64,000 nt of DNA. Origin: Paracoccus salipaludis. GTDB lineage: Bacteria > Pseudomonadota > Alphaproteobacteria > Rhodobacterales > Rhodobacteraceae. The stretch lies in contig NZ_NSJZ01000003.1 in the NCBI RefSeq assembly GCF_002287065.1, forward strand, positions 219,604-283,603. Direction: 5' to 3'. A program made the translations under genes and the position numbers. This document shows, piece after piece, positions 25,585 through 33,930 of the stretch. The notes below the pieces were generated by a model. That model worked only from the letters and a program-made list of their open reading frames with translations, was not told the origin of the DNA and ran no database searches. Numbering within the stretch: the first letter of the stretch is position 1; each line of letters begins with the position of its first letter.

Positions 25585-26730
25585 TCAGCCGCCGACGGCC
25601 GCCATGGCGCGCTGGCCAAGGCGCCAGGCGGCGTTCTGCAGGCGACCGGCGAAGCCGGCGCGCGCCACCTCGGTCGCGGCCACCAGCGGCAGGCGCGATT
25701 CCACGGAGCCGGGAACCGACACGATCAGGTCGCCCAGGCGCTGACCGGCGACGATGGGCGCCTCGATCGGGCCGTCGAACACCGCCTCGGCCGTCACGCC
25801 CGACGCCGCGCCGGCGGGGATGAGGACATTGACGCCCTCGGGCGCGGTCAGGGCGACGCGGCGGGCCGCGCCCAGCCAGACGGGCGCCCATGCGACGGTT
25901 TCCCCCTTGGGGATCACGGTCTTCATGGTGAACTGCCGGAAGGCCCAGTTGACGATCCGCTCGGATTCCTCGGCACGCGCGCGTTCCGAGGGCAGGCCGT
26001 TGACCACGAAGATCACCCGCCGCCCGTCCTGGATCGCCGAGCCGACCAGGCCGTAGCCTGCTTCCTGCGTGTGCCCGGTCTTGAGCCCGTCCGCGCCGAT
26101 CCCCAAGCCCAGGATGGGATTGCGGTTGCGCGTGTTGGCCGGTGCCCGGCCGTCATAGTCGAAGCTGTCGAGGGCGAAGTTCCTGTAATACTCGGGGAAG
26201 TCCTGGACCAGGTGCTGGGCGAGCTTGCCCAGGTCGCTGGCCGACATGACATGACCCGGCGCGGGCCAGCCCGAGGCGTTGACCAGATGGGTGTCGGTCA
26301 GGCCAAGCTCATGCGCCCGCGCGGTCATCTCGCGGGCAAAGGCTTCCTCGGTCCCCGCCAGCCCTTCGGCCACCACGACGCAGGCATCGTTGCCCGACAG
26401 GACGATGATCCCCTTGATCAGTTCCTCGACCGTGGGGCGGTCGAGTTCGTTCAGGAACATCGTCGAGCCGCCCATCTGCCGAGCCTTGGTCGAGACGGGG
26501 AAGCGCGTGTCCAGCGTGATGCGGCCCTGGTCCAGCGCCTCGAACAGCATGTAGACGGTCATCAGCTTGGACATGGACGCGGGAGGCATCGGCTCATGCG
26601 CGTTCTTTTCCATCAGCACACTGCCGGTGGTCACGTCGTAAACCCATGCGGCCCGGGCGGTCGTGTCGAAGGATTGCGCCCAGGCGGGGCTGCCAAGCAG
26701 CCATAGGATCAGGAACAGTGCGGCGCGCAT
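25585..26730 (-). CDS. dacC: D-alanyl-D-alanine carboxypeptidase (penicillin-binding protein 5/6 type)
   Basis: 381 aa. A signal peptide (residues 1-18, ending Ala-Trp-Ala) is followed by the S11 peptidase domain: SMSK (52-55, nucleophile Ser52), SGN (112-114) and KTG (217-219). A beta-rich C-terminal domain follows, ending in an amphipathic helix (AGFAGRLQNAAWRLGQRAM) that would attach the enzyme to the outer face of the inner membrane. It trims the terminal D-Ala from peptidoglycan pentapeptides. First gene of the leftward operon; the intergenic region upstream is AT-rich and likely holds its promoter. Confidence 0.94.
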   Translation of the reverse strand: MRAALFLILWLLGSPAWAQSFDTTARAAWVYDVTTGSVLMEKNAHEPMPPASMSKLMTVYMLFEALDQGRITLDTRFPVSTKARQMGGSTMFLNELDRPTVEELIKGIIVLSGNDACVVVAEGLAGTEEAFAREMTARAHELGLTDTHLVNASGWPAPGHVMSASDLGKLAQHLVQDFPEYYRNFALDSFDYDGRAPANTRNRNPILGLGIGADGLKTGHTQEAGYGLVGSAIQDGRRVIFVVNGLPSERARAEESERIVNWAFRQFTMKTVIPKGETVAWAPVWLGAARRVALTAPEGVNVLIPAGAASGVTAEAVFDGPIEAPIVAGQRLGDLIVSVPGSVESRLPLVAATEVARAGFAGRLQNAAWRLGQRAMAAVGG

Positions 26731-26911
26731 GACTCACCCTCGTTGACGGTTCGGGATGACCGTTAGCCTAGCCAAGCCGGCGTCGCAATGAAACCCGTTT
26801 CACGATTGCGCAGGCGTTAACCCTCTGTAAGAAGAATAAAAATCTAATCTGTTTCCGTTTTGTTTCCATGCGAAAGGCAGGTAGGCCGGGATCGTCCAAA
26901 CGGAGGTTCCG
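26731..26911. promoter_or_regulatory. Divergent promoter region between dacC and a lipoprotein gene
   Basis: 181 bp, clearly richer in A/T than its surroundings (the stretch 26821-26875 contains runs such as AATAAAAATCTAATC). It holds the short inverted repeat TGAAAC-CC-GTTTCA (26789-26802), a possible operator. A TTGCGC hexamer 16 nt ahead of TAAGAA could serve the lipoprotein gene. All are weak matches. Confidence 0.35.
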
Positions 26912-27277
26912 ATGAAACGTCTTGTCCTGGTGGCCGCTTCGGCCGCGATGCTGGCGGGGTGCGCGCAGAAAAGCGACCAGATCGCCGCCAGCTACATCTC
27001 GCCCCACACCTTCAACCTGCTCAGCTGCCAGCAGATCGGCCAGGAAGCACAGCGGCTGTCCAGCCGGGTGGCGCAGGCGACCGCGACGCAGGATCGCAAG
27101 GCCGCCAACGACAGCGCCGTCACCGCGGTCAGCCTGGTGCTGTTCTGGCCGGCCGCCTTCATGATCCGCGGCAACGGCGAAAGCGCGGCCGAACTCGGGC
27201 GGCTCAAGGGCGAAATGCAGGCGATCGAGCAGGCCAACATCCAGAAGAACTGCGGCATCAACTTCCGCCGCGGCTAG
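26912..27277 (+). CDS. Hypothetical lipoprotein
   Basis: 121 aa with a lipoprotein signal: MKRLVLVAASAAMLAGC, lipobox LAGC with Cys17. The mature part has two cysteines (in LLSCQQIG and KNCGINFRR), a helical polar stretch and one hydrophobic segment (about residues 68-86, SLVLFWPAAFMIRG). A ribosome site CGGAGG lies 5 nt before the ATG. Similar short lipoproteins are widespread in Rhodobacterales, but no function is known to me. It overlaps the convergent tdk by 4 bp. Confidence 0.85.
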   Translation: MKRLVLVAASAAMLAGCAQKSDQIAASYISPHTFNLLSCQQIGQEAQRLSSRVAQATATQDRKAANDSAVTAVSLVLFWPAAFMIRGNGESAAELGRLKGEMQAIEQANIQKNCGINFRRG

Positions 27278-27843
27278 GCCATCGCCGCGCACCAGTGGCG
27301 GCGACACAGGGAAACGTAGCTTTCGTTGCCGCCAAGCTGGATCTGGGCGCCCTCGTGCACGGGCCGTCCGTCGGGGCCGAGCCGCACGACCATCGTCGCC
27401 TTGCGCCCGCAGTGGCAGATGGTGCGGACCTCGCGCAGGTCGTCGGCCAGCGCCAGCAGCGCGGCCGAGCCGGGAAACAGCTCGCCCCGGAAATCGGTGC
27501 GCAGCCCATAGGCCATCACCGGCAGGTTCAGGTCGTCGGCCACACGGGCCAGATGCCAGACCTGCGCAGGCGTCAGGAACTGCGCCTCGTCCACGAAGAC
27601 GCAGGCGGTGCCCGCGCCCTCGCGCCGGATCAGGTCGAACAGGTCCGCGTCGGGGCCGAAGGCCAGCGCGTCGTCGGAGATGCCGATGCGGCTGGCGATC
27701 CGTCCCGGACCCGCGCGGGTATCCAGCGCCGCGATCAGAAGGAGGGTCGTCATCCCGCGCTCGCGGTAGTTGTAGGAGGCCTGCAGGAGCAGCGTGCTCT
27801 TGCCCGCGTTCATGGTGGAGTAATGGAAGTACAGCTTCGCCAT
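27274..27843 (-). CDS. tdk: Thymidine kinase
   Basis: 189 aa, type II thymidine kinase. P-loop MNAGKST (residues 11-17), Walker B VFVDEAQFL, and the zinc ribbon formed by CHCGRKA and CRRHWC. It salvages thymidine to dTMP, complementing Tmk encoded nearby. The ATG giving MAKLYFHYSTM is the family start; the frame extends 12 residues further. Its 3' end meets the lipoprotein gene. Confidence 0.96.
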   Translation of the reverse strand: MAKLYFHYSTMNAGKSTLLLQASYNYRERGMTTLLLIAALDTRAGPGRIASRIGISDDALAFGPDADLFDLIRREGAGTACVFVDEAQFLTPAQVWHLARVADDLNLPVMAYGLRTDFRGELFPGSAALLALADDLREVRTICHCGRKATMVVRLGPDGRPVHEGAQIQLGGNESYVSLCRRHWCAAMA

Positions 27844-27903
27844 GCGGGGGCGAGTGCCAAGCGCGGCGGGCGGATGCAAGGGGGCCAGAGCTGCCCGGCC
27901 GGA

Positions 27904-27955
27904 CCGGGGGCTTCGCGCCCCCGGAACCCCCGCGGGATATTTGGCCGAAGAAGAA
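27904..27955 (+). repeat. Dispersed intergenic motif, copy 2, with hairpin
   Basis: CCGGGGGC (27904-27911) and GCCCCCGG (27917-27924) form a strong hairpin. Ten bases later GGGATATTTGGCCGAAGAAG (from 27934) repeats the motif at 5991 with a single added C. It sits between tdk and the DEAD-box helicase. Confidence 0.55.
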
Positions 27956-28001
27956 CCCGGCTCGGCTGAGGCGGCAGATCTGCAAGCCCCGCCTTTCAGG
28001 A

Positions 28002-28026
28002 GGGCACCCGGACAGGCCGGGTGCCC
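28002..28026 (-). terminator. Hairpin downstream of the DEAD-box helicase
   Basis: GGGCACCCGG (28002-28011) and CCGGGTGCCC (28017-28026) pair perfectly over 10 bp with a 5-nt loop, 6 bp past the helicase stop. There is no clear U tract. Confidence 0.55.
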
Positions 28027-28032
28027 GTGTGG

Positions 28033-29442
28033 TCAGCCCTGCCGCTGCTGCGAGCGGGGTGCGCGCGAGGGACGGCGCGGCGGGCGCTTGGAGGCGCTTG
28101 CCGGGCGACCCTGCGGGCGGGCGGCGGGCACGGGCCCCGCCGGCGGCTCGCCGCCGATCACGGGGATCGCGGCCTTCATTGCCTTCTCGATGGCCCGCAG
28201 CTCGCCTGCCTCGGCCGGGGCGCAGAAGGCCACGGCGCGACCGTCGCGGCCCGCGCGGGCGGTGCGGCCGATGCGGTGGACGTAGTTCTCGGGCACGTTC
28301 GGCAGGTCGTAGTTGTAGACATGCGCGACCTCGGGGATGTCGAGGCCCCGCGCGGCCACGTCCGTCGCCACCAGCACCTGCGTTTCGCCCGCACGGAACG
28401 ATGCCAGGGCGCGTTCACGCTGGCCCTGGGACTTGTTGCCATGGATGGCGGCAACCTTGTGGCCCCATTTGTGCAGCAGCGTCGCCAGCTTTTCCGAGCC
28501 GTGCTTGGTGCGGCCGAAAACGATGGCAAGCTCGCCCGGATGCCTGGACAGATACTCTGCCAGCAGCGTGGCCTTGTCGCCCTGGTTCACGAAATGCACG
28601 CCCTGCTCGATCTTGTCGGCGGCCTTGCCGGGCGGGTTCACCGCGACGCGGACCGGATCGGTCAGGTAGCTTTCGGCCAGTTCCTCCATCAGCTTCGGCA
28701 TGGTGGCCGAGAACAGCATCGTCTGGCGGTCGCGGGGCAGCAGCTTGGCGATGCGGCGCAGCGCGTGGATGAAGCCGATGTCCAGCATCTGGTCGGCCTC
28801 GTCCAGCACCAGATAGCGGGTCTGGTCGAAGCGGACAGCCTTGCGCTCGATCAGGTCGATCAGGCGGCCCGGCGTCGCGATCAGCACGTCCACGCCGCGC
28901 GACAGGCGGTCCACCTGCACGTTGATCGAGGCGCCGCCGACCACGCGGAAGCTGCGGATGCCGGTGCCGCGGGCGAAGCCCTCGACGTTCTGGGCGATCT
29001 GGGTCGCAAGTTCCCGCGTCGGGGCGAGGATCAGCGCCTTGCAGCTGAGCGGCTCGGCGCGCTCGCCCTTGACGACGAGGCGGGTCAGCATGGGCAGGCT
29101 GAAGGCGGCGGTCTTGCCGGTGCCGGTCTGGGCAAGTCCCAGCAGGTCGCGGCCGCCGACCAGGGCGGGAATCGCCTCGGTCTGGATCGGCGTCGGCTCG
29201 TTCAGGCCAAGCTCGGGCAGGTTGATGGCCACGCGCGGGTCGATGCCCATGCGGGTGAAGGGCGTGTCGATCTCGGGGATCGCACGGCGGATGAAGGGCT
29301 CGGCCTCGGCGCGGGCCTTCTTGGCGCGGCCGGGTCCGCGGCGGGCGTCGAAGCCGGCCGAACGGGGCTTCTGGAAATCGCCATCGCGGCGGGGCTGGCT
29401 GGTGCGCGCGCGCGCGGGGCGCGTGGTGGTGTCTTCGGTCAT
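28033..29442 (-). CDS. DEAD-box ATP-dependent RNA helicase (RhlE/DbpA-like)
   Basis: 469 aa. Q motif near PTPIQTEAIPAL, motif I AQTGTGKT, Ia PTRELATQ, II DEADQ, III SATMP, then RNA-binding motifs through HRIGRTARAGRDG (VI). Unwinds structured RNA in ribosome assembly or cold adaptation. The N-terminal ~45 residues and C-terminal ~50 residues are Arg-rich and probably disordered, typical of alphaproteobacterial RhlE-like proteins. The ATG opens MTEDTTTRPARARTS; the upstream frame continues without resemblance. A leader of about 330 bp precedes it and a hairpin follows. Confidence 0.95.
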   Translation of the reverse strand: MTEDTTTRPARARTSQPRRDGDFQKPRSAGFDARRGPGRAKKARAEAEPFIRRAIPEIDTPFTRMGIDPRVAINLPELGLNEPTPIQTEAIPALVGGRDLLGLAQTGTGKTAAFSLPMLTRLVVKGERAEPLSCKALILAPTRELATQIAQNVEGFARGTGIRSFRVVGGASINVQVDRLSRGVDVLIATPGRLIDLIERKAVRFDQTRYLVLDEADQMLDIGFIHALRRIAKLLPRDRQTMLFSATMPKLMEELAESYLTDPVRVAVNPPGKAADKIEQGVHFVNQGDKATLLAEYLSRHPGELAIVFGRTKHGSEKLATLLHKWGHKVAAIHGNKSQGQRERALASFRAGETQVLVATDVAARGLDIPEVAHVYNYDLPNVPENYVHRIGRTARAGRDGRAVAFCAPAEAGELRAIEKAMKAAIPVIGGEPPAGPVPAARPQGRPASASKRPPRRPSRAPRSQQRQG

Positions 29443-29771
29443 CTCATGTCCTTGGTCGCCGTCCCTCGTATCGGGACGCGCGGAAGGCCCCGGCGGAAGG
29501 CCGGCAGCAAACGAGGGGTCGCGGGTCAGATACGAAACCCGCCGGCAACCCTGCGTGACATGGGGAACCAGTCTGAGGCGTCGGCCCTGGCAGGAAGAAA
29601 GGCCCTGCGGCTGCTCACGCGGCAGCGGGTGACGACAAGGGCAAGATGGACGTTTTTCCCGCAAAGTCAAGGGAGGCCCCGCAGGGCGAACGCCACGCAA
29701 GGCCCTGCGGGCTTGCCGGCCCCGCAAGAACCCGTTAGGCCCGGCGGCTTTCCGCAGCAGGACGCCCCGCC
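29443..29771. promoter_or_regulatory. Divergent leader region between DEAD-box helicase and Hsp70 gene
   Basis: 329 bp without a gene. It contains a perfect 10-bp hairpin, CCCGCAGGGC (29678-29687) with GCCCTGCGGG (29702-29711). On the minus strand TTGACT (29670-29665) is followed 16 nt later by CATCTT, a possible promoter that would give the helicase mRNA a leader of roughly 190 nt. A second small inverted repeat GCGGGT/ACCCGC lies at 29521-29542, inside that leader. Confidence 0.4.
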
Positions 29772-31046
29772 ATGCCTTCCGACATCCTCGCCATCGACTT
29801 CGGCACGTCGAACTCTGCCGCGGCCGTGCTGGACGGCGGCCGCGCGCGCCGCATTCCTGTCGAGGCCGGGGCGGACACCTTGCCGACCGCCGTCTTCTTC
29901 CCCGCACGAGGCGGCGCCATGCGGATCGGCGAGGCGGCGGGCGAGGCGCTGATCGGCGGCGAGGAAGGCCGCTACATGCGGGCGCTGAAAACTGCGCTGG
30001 GCACGCCCCTGCTGCACGAGACGCAGCTTGTCGGGGGAAGGCGCCGGACCCTTGCGCAGATCATCACCGCCTTTCTGACGACGCTGCGCGAGCGGGCCGA
30101 GGCCGCGACCGGCCGCCGCCATGCCCGCGCGCTGTCCGGCCGCCCGGTCCACTTCCACCCGGACCCCGCGCGCGATGCCCGGGCCGAGGCCGACCTGCGC
30201 GACTGCTACCTGGCCGCCGGCTTCGAGGAGGTGCGCTTCCTGCCCGAACCCGAGGCCGCCGTGCTGGCCTGCCATCACCTCGGCGCGGCGGGCACGACCG
30301 GGCTGGTCGTGGACATCGGTGGCGGCACGTCGGACTTCTCGGTCTTCCGCGCCGAAGGGGGCAGGGTGCGCATCCTCGCCAGCCACGGCATCCGGCTGGG
30401 CGGGACGGATTTCGACCACGTGCTGTCCATGGCCCATGCCATGCCCCTGCTGGGGCACGGGGGCGAACTGCGGCGGGAAACCGGACCGGGCCGGCTGCCG
30501 GTCCCCAATGCGATCTATGTCGATCTGGCGACCTGGGCGCGCATTCCGTTCCTTTACACGGCGGCCACGCGGCGGCAGGCGGCACAGCTTGCGCGCCTGG
30601 CTATCCAGCCCGAGAGGCTGGCGCGGCTGGTCACGGTTCTGGACCACGAACTCGGGCACGAGCTGGCCTTCGCGGTCGAGCGCGGCAAGATCGCGGCCAA
30701 CAGCGGCGGCGATGCCCGCATCGGCATGGGTTTCATCGAGCCGGGGCTTTCCGCGCCGCTGTCCGCCACCTCGCTGCAGGCGGCGCTGCAAGGTTGCCGG
30801 GACGACCTGTCGTCCGCCATCTCCGAGACGCTGACCTTGGCCCAGGTGCCTGCGGGGCAGATCGCCAGCGTGATCCTGGTGGGTGGTTCCAGCCTGATGC
30901 GCATGGTGGCCGAGGCTGCGCAGGCGCAGTGCCCGGCGGCCACCCTTCACCGCTCGGAAGCCTTCACCGCCGTCGTGGACGGCCTTGCGCTGGCCTGCGC
31001 GGGGCTGGAACCTGCCCGTGACTTGTCCAACGCGGCCGAGGCCTAG
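29772..31046 (+). CDS. Hsp70 family protein (YegD-like)
   Basis: 424 aa. It has the actin-like ATPase half of Hsp70 (AIDFGTSNSAAAV phosphate-1, VVDIGGGTSDFSVF phosphate-2, ILVGGSSLMRMV adenosine motif) but none of the substrate-binding half, so it is shorter than DnaK (~640 aa). This matches the YegD subfamily of putative chaperones, whose client is unknown. It is cytosolic and stands alone: the helicase diverges upstream and the CDF transporter converges 47 bp downstream. Confidence 0.9.
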   Translation: MPSDILAIDFGTSNSAAAVLDGGRARRIPVEAGADTLPTAVFFPARGGAMRIGEAAGEALIGGEEGRYMRALKTALGTPLLHETQLVGGRRRTLAQIITAFLTTLRERAEAATGRRHARALSGRPVHFHPDPARDARAEADLRDCYLAAGFEEVRFLPEPEAAVLACHHLGAAGTTGLVVDIGGGTSDFSVFRAEGGRVRILASHGIRLGGTDFDHVLSMAHAMPLLGHGGELRRETGPGRLPVPNAIYVDLATWARIPFLYTAATRRQAAQLARLAIQPERLARLVTVLDHELGHELAFAVERGKIAANSGGDARIGMGFIEPGLSAPLSATSLQAALQGCRDDLSSAISETLTLAQVPAGQIASVILVGGSSLMRMVAEAAQAQCPAATLHRSEAFTAVVDGLALACAGLEPARDLSNAAEA

Positions 31047-31093
31047 ACGGTTTGCCGAGGGCGCCCGCGTCCGGGCAGTGACTGCTGTCACCC

Positions 31094-31981
31094 TTAAAGG
31101 ACCACGATCCCCGCGTGCTTGGCCTTTTCCTCGGGCTCGACGTGAATGGTGATATGGGCGGGCTCGACTTCCTTGCGGATGCTGCGTTCCAGCCGGTCGC
31201 AGATGTCATGCGCCGACGAGACGGTCATGTCGCTCGGCACCACAAGGTGAAACTCGACAAAGGTCATCGGACCCGCGTGCCGGGTGCGCAGGTCATGCGC
31301 CTCGATCGCGCCCTCGGCATTGGTCGAGATCAGCGTGCGGATGCGGGCCAGAAGCGCATCCGGGACGGCAGAGTCCATGAGCCCTCCGACCGAGTCCCGC
31401 ATGAGCTGCCATCCCGACCACAGGACGTTGATCGCCACAAGCGCGGCGAGCGCCGGGTCAAGGATGCTCCAGCCCGTCGCCGCCGCCAGCAGGACGCCCA
31501 GCAGGACGCTGACCGACGAGACGACATCCGTCAGCAGGTGGCGTCCGTCCGCCACGAGGGCGGGGGACCGCAGCCGCCGGCCCCGGTGGATCAGCACCCA
31601 GCACCAGACGCCGTTCACCACGCTGGCCAGGCCGTTCACCAGCAGCCCCGCGGGCGAGGCGTCCAGCGGCCTGGGGTCGCGGAAGCCGTGCCATGCTTCT
31701 TTCAGGATCAGAAGCGCGGCCACGACGATCAGCACCCCCACGATCACGGCCGAGAAATACTCGGCCTTGCCGTGCCCATAGGGGTGCGAGGCGTCGGCGG
31801 GCTTGGCGCTGGTGCGGACCGCCAGCAGGGCGACCACCGCCGTGACGACGTTCACGATGCTTTCCAGCGCGTCCGAATAAAGCGCGATCGAGCCGGTCAG
31901 CCGCCAGGCCAGGAACTTGAGGCCGAGGACCAGCAGGCCCACGGCAATGCTGCCAGCGGCGATCTTCTGGACGCGGTTCAT
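31094..31981 (-). CDS. Cation diffusion facilitator metal efflux protein
   Basis: 295 aa from ATG at 31981, preceded by AGGCAGGA; an ATG at 32005 would add eight residues and is also possible. Six helices and the CDF metal-site pattern are visible: YSDALESIVN in helix 2 (Asp, Glu), HPYGHGKAEY in the loop, and DGRHLLTDV in helix 5 (His, Asp). A C-terminal cytoplasmic ferredoxin-like domain (about 210-290) contains His-rich positions (RTRHAGPMTFVEFHL, HITIHVEP). It likely exports Zn, Fe, Co or Mn against protons; the metal cannot be told. Confidence 0.93.
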   Translation of the reverse strand: MNRVQKIAAGSIAVGLLVLGLKFLAWRLTGSIALYSDALESIVNVVTAVVALLAVRTSAKPADASHPYGHGKAEYFSAVIVGVLIVVAALLILKEAWHGFRDPRPLDASPAGLLVNGLASVVNGVWCWVLIHRGRRLRSPALVADGRHLLTDVVSSVSVLLGVLLAAATGWSILDPALAALVAINVLWSGWQLMRDSVGGLMDSAVPDALLARIRTLISTNAEGAIEAHDLRTRHAGPMTFVEFHLVVPSDMTVSSAHDICDRLERSIRKEVEPAHITIHVEPEEKAKHAGIVVL

Positions 31982-32129
31982 CGGTTCCTGCCTGATCCCT
32001 GCCATTGCCCGGGTCCTGCCTTGGTCCTTGTGCGAACCAAACTCAACCCCCTTGACCGCAACCTGACCCTTGGTCCTGCGGAGCATTGCCGATCTGCCGC
32101 GCATCGTTCCGGGCGCCCGCGCAGGCCCG

Positions 32130-33926
32130 CTATTCCAGCGTGAAGATCCGCGTCGGGGTCGCCCGCCCCCGGACACGCGCCTCGCCCAACGGCCGCAGTC
32201 CGCCGGCCGGGCCGAGGGCGGACGCGGTCGCCTCGCCCGCAAGCAGGGGCACGCCCAGGTCCTTGGTCATCCCTTCCAGCCGCGCGGCGAGGTTCACGGC
32301 ATCGCCGATGGCCGAATAATCGAAGCGGGCGCCCGAGCCCATGTTGCCCACGATGCAGCTGCCGGTGTTGATGCCGATGCCAATGGCCAAGGGGGCGATC
32401 CCCTCATCCGCGAATTCGCTGTTCAGCGCGGCGACCGCGCCGATCATGCGGCGGCCTGCGGCAAGGGCCCGGGCGGCGTGGTCGGGCACGTCCAGCGGCG
32501 CGTTCCAGAAGGCCATCAGGCAATCGCCGATGTATTTGTCGATGGTGCCGTTCTCGGCCAGGACAGCCTGGGACAGCGGCTCCATCAGCCGGTGCAGGAT
32601 CGCGGTCAGCCGTTCGGGTTCAGCCTGCAGGTGCTCGGCCAGGGTGGTGAAGCCGCGGATGTCGCAGAACAGCACGGTGATCTCGCGGCTGTCGCCCCCC
32701 AGCCTCAGCGCGCCCGGATCGCGGGCGAGACGCTCGACCAGGGGCGGCGCGAGGTAATGCGAGAAGGCCCGGGTCAGCCCGGCGCGCAACCGCCGCTCGG
32801 CCGCGAAGTCGCGCAGGGTCTGTGCGGCGGTGGTGGCGGCAAAGGCGGCCATGGGTGCCAGCGGCGGCAGCCACAGGCGGCCGAGGCGCAGGGTCAGCCA
32901 GACCGCCAGCGGCAGGGCGGCAAGGCCGAGGCCCAGCGGGATCAACCGCACCCGCCCACCGCGCCACAACAGCACCGCCGCGAGCCCCGCCGCCGCGCAG
33001 ATGGCGGCCAGGCGCGCCCAGGGGGCCGCCGCCCGGACCCAGTGCCCGGCCATGAGGTTCGCGGCCACGGTCGCGTGGATCTCGACCCCTGCCAGCAGCG
33101 CGCCCGAGCGGACGGTGGCGGGGGTCATGAAGGCGTCGGGGCCGCCCTCGTCAACGGTCGGCGCGGCCTGGAGACTGAAGCCCACGATCACGACGCGCCC
33201 GGCGAAGATGCCCGGCGGCAGGAAGGCCGGAGGATCGAGCGCCTGGTAATAGGACAGGGTCGGGATGCTGCGCGCAGGACCGTAGAACTGCAGCAGCGCC
33301 CCGGGCGGAGTGGCAGGGGCATCAACCCCGTGCCGCGCCAGCAGGACGCGCGCCAGCGTGTCGGGGCGCTCGGGCAGGCGGCGGGCCGCCCCGTCGTGGT
33401 CCAGCGGGATGGTCGAAAGGCCCGCGACCGCGCCGGCCTCCAGCAGCAGGGGCAGGGGGTCCGTGCGCAGAAGCTGCAGCGCCTGCGGCGTGTCCAGGAT
33501 GCGCTCGTCCGCCGCCAGCACCGTTTCCGGCCCGACCGCGGCCGCCAGAGCGGCGTCGGCCGCGGGCTCGGACGGCTCGGCAAAGACGATGTCCAGCGCG
33601 ACGGCCCGGGCGCCTGCGTGCCGCAGCGCCGTCAGCAGCCGCGCGTGGATGTCGCGCGGCCAGGGCCATTGCCGGGCCAACTCGGCAAGCGAGGGCTCGT
33701 CGATGGCGACGATCAGCGGGGCATCGCCGGGCAGGGGCGGAGGGGCGATCATGGACAGATGGTCGAAGGACCGCGCCTCGAGAAGCCGCCATGCGGGCAG
33801 GTGCGACAGGAGGCTGGCGCCCAGCGCCGCGACGATCGCGATTGCCGCGAGCGCCGTCCGGCGTCCACGAGCGGATGCCGTGCCCCCCGGCAGGTCCTTC
33901 CACCAGGGACGCGCGCGGGTGGCCAT
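32130..33926 (-). CDS. CHASE2 domain-containing class III adenylate/guanylate cyclase
   Basis: 598 aa. N-terminal helix (about 24-42), a CHASE2 sensor domain in the periplasm (about 43-285, with VAIDEPSLAELARQWPWPRDIHA), three helices (about 300-365), then the class III cyclase catalytic domain (about 400-590) with metal aspartates in FCDIRGFTTLAE and YIGDCLMAFWNAP, GIGINTG and the transition-state motif DAVNLAARLE. It makes cAMP or cGMP in response to a periplasmic or membrane signal. The stop-to-start gap from the upstream FecR gene is only 4 bp, so the two are an operon; such cyclase/FecR pairs are recurrent in alphaproteobacteria. Confidence 0.93.
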   Translation of the reverse strand: MATRARPWWKDLPGGTASARGRRTALAAIAIVAALGASLLSHLPAWRLLEARSFDHLSMIAPPPLPGDAPLIVAIDEPSLAELARQWPWPRDIHARLLTALRHAGARAVALDIVFAEPSEPAADAALAAAVGPETVLAADERILDTPQALQLLRTDPLPLLLEAGAVAGLSTIPLDHDGAARRLPERPDTLARVLLARHGVDAPATPPGALLQFYGPARSIPTLSYYQALDPPAFLPPGIFAGRVVIVGFSLQAAPTVDEGGPDAFMTPATVRSGALLAGVEIHATVAANLMAGHWVRAAAPWARLAAICAAAGLAAVLLWRGGRVRLIPLGLGLAALPLAVWLTLRLGRLWLPPLAPMAAFAATTAAQTLRDFAAERRLRAGLTRAFSHYLAPPLVERLARDPGALRLGGDSREITVLFCDIRGFTTLAEHLQAEPERLTAILHRLMEPLSQAVLAENGTIDKYIGDCLMAFWNAPLDVPDHAARALAAGRRMIGAVAALNSEFADEGIAPLAIGIGINTGSCIVGNMGSGARFDYSAIGDAVNLAARLEGMTKDLGVPLLAGEATASALGPAGGLRPLGEARVRGRATPTRIFTLE

Positions 33927-33930
33927 GCGT

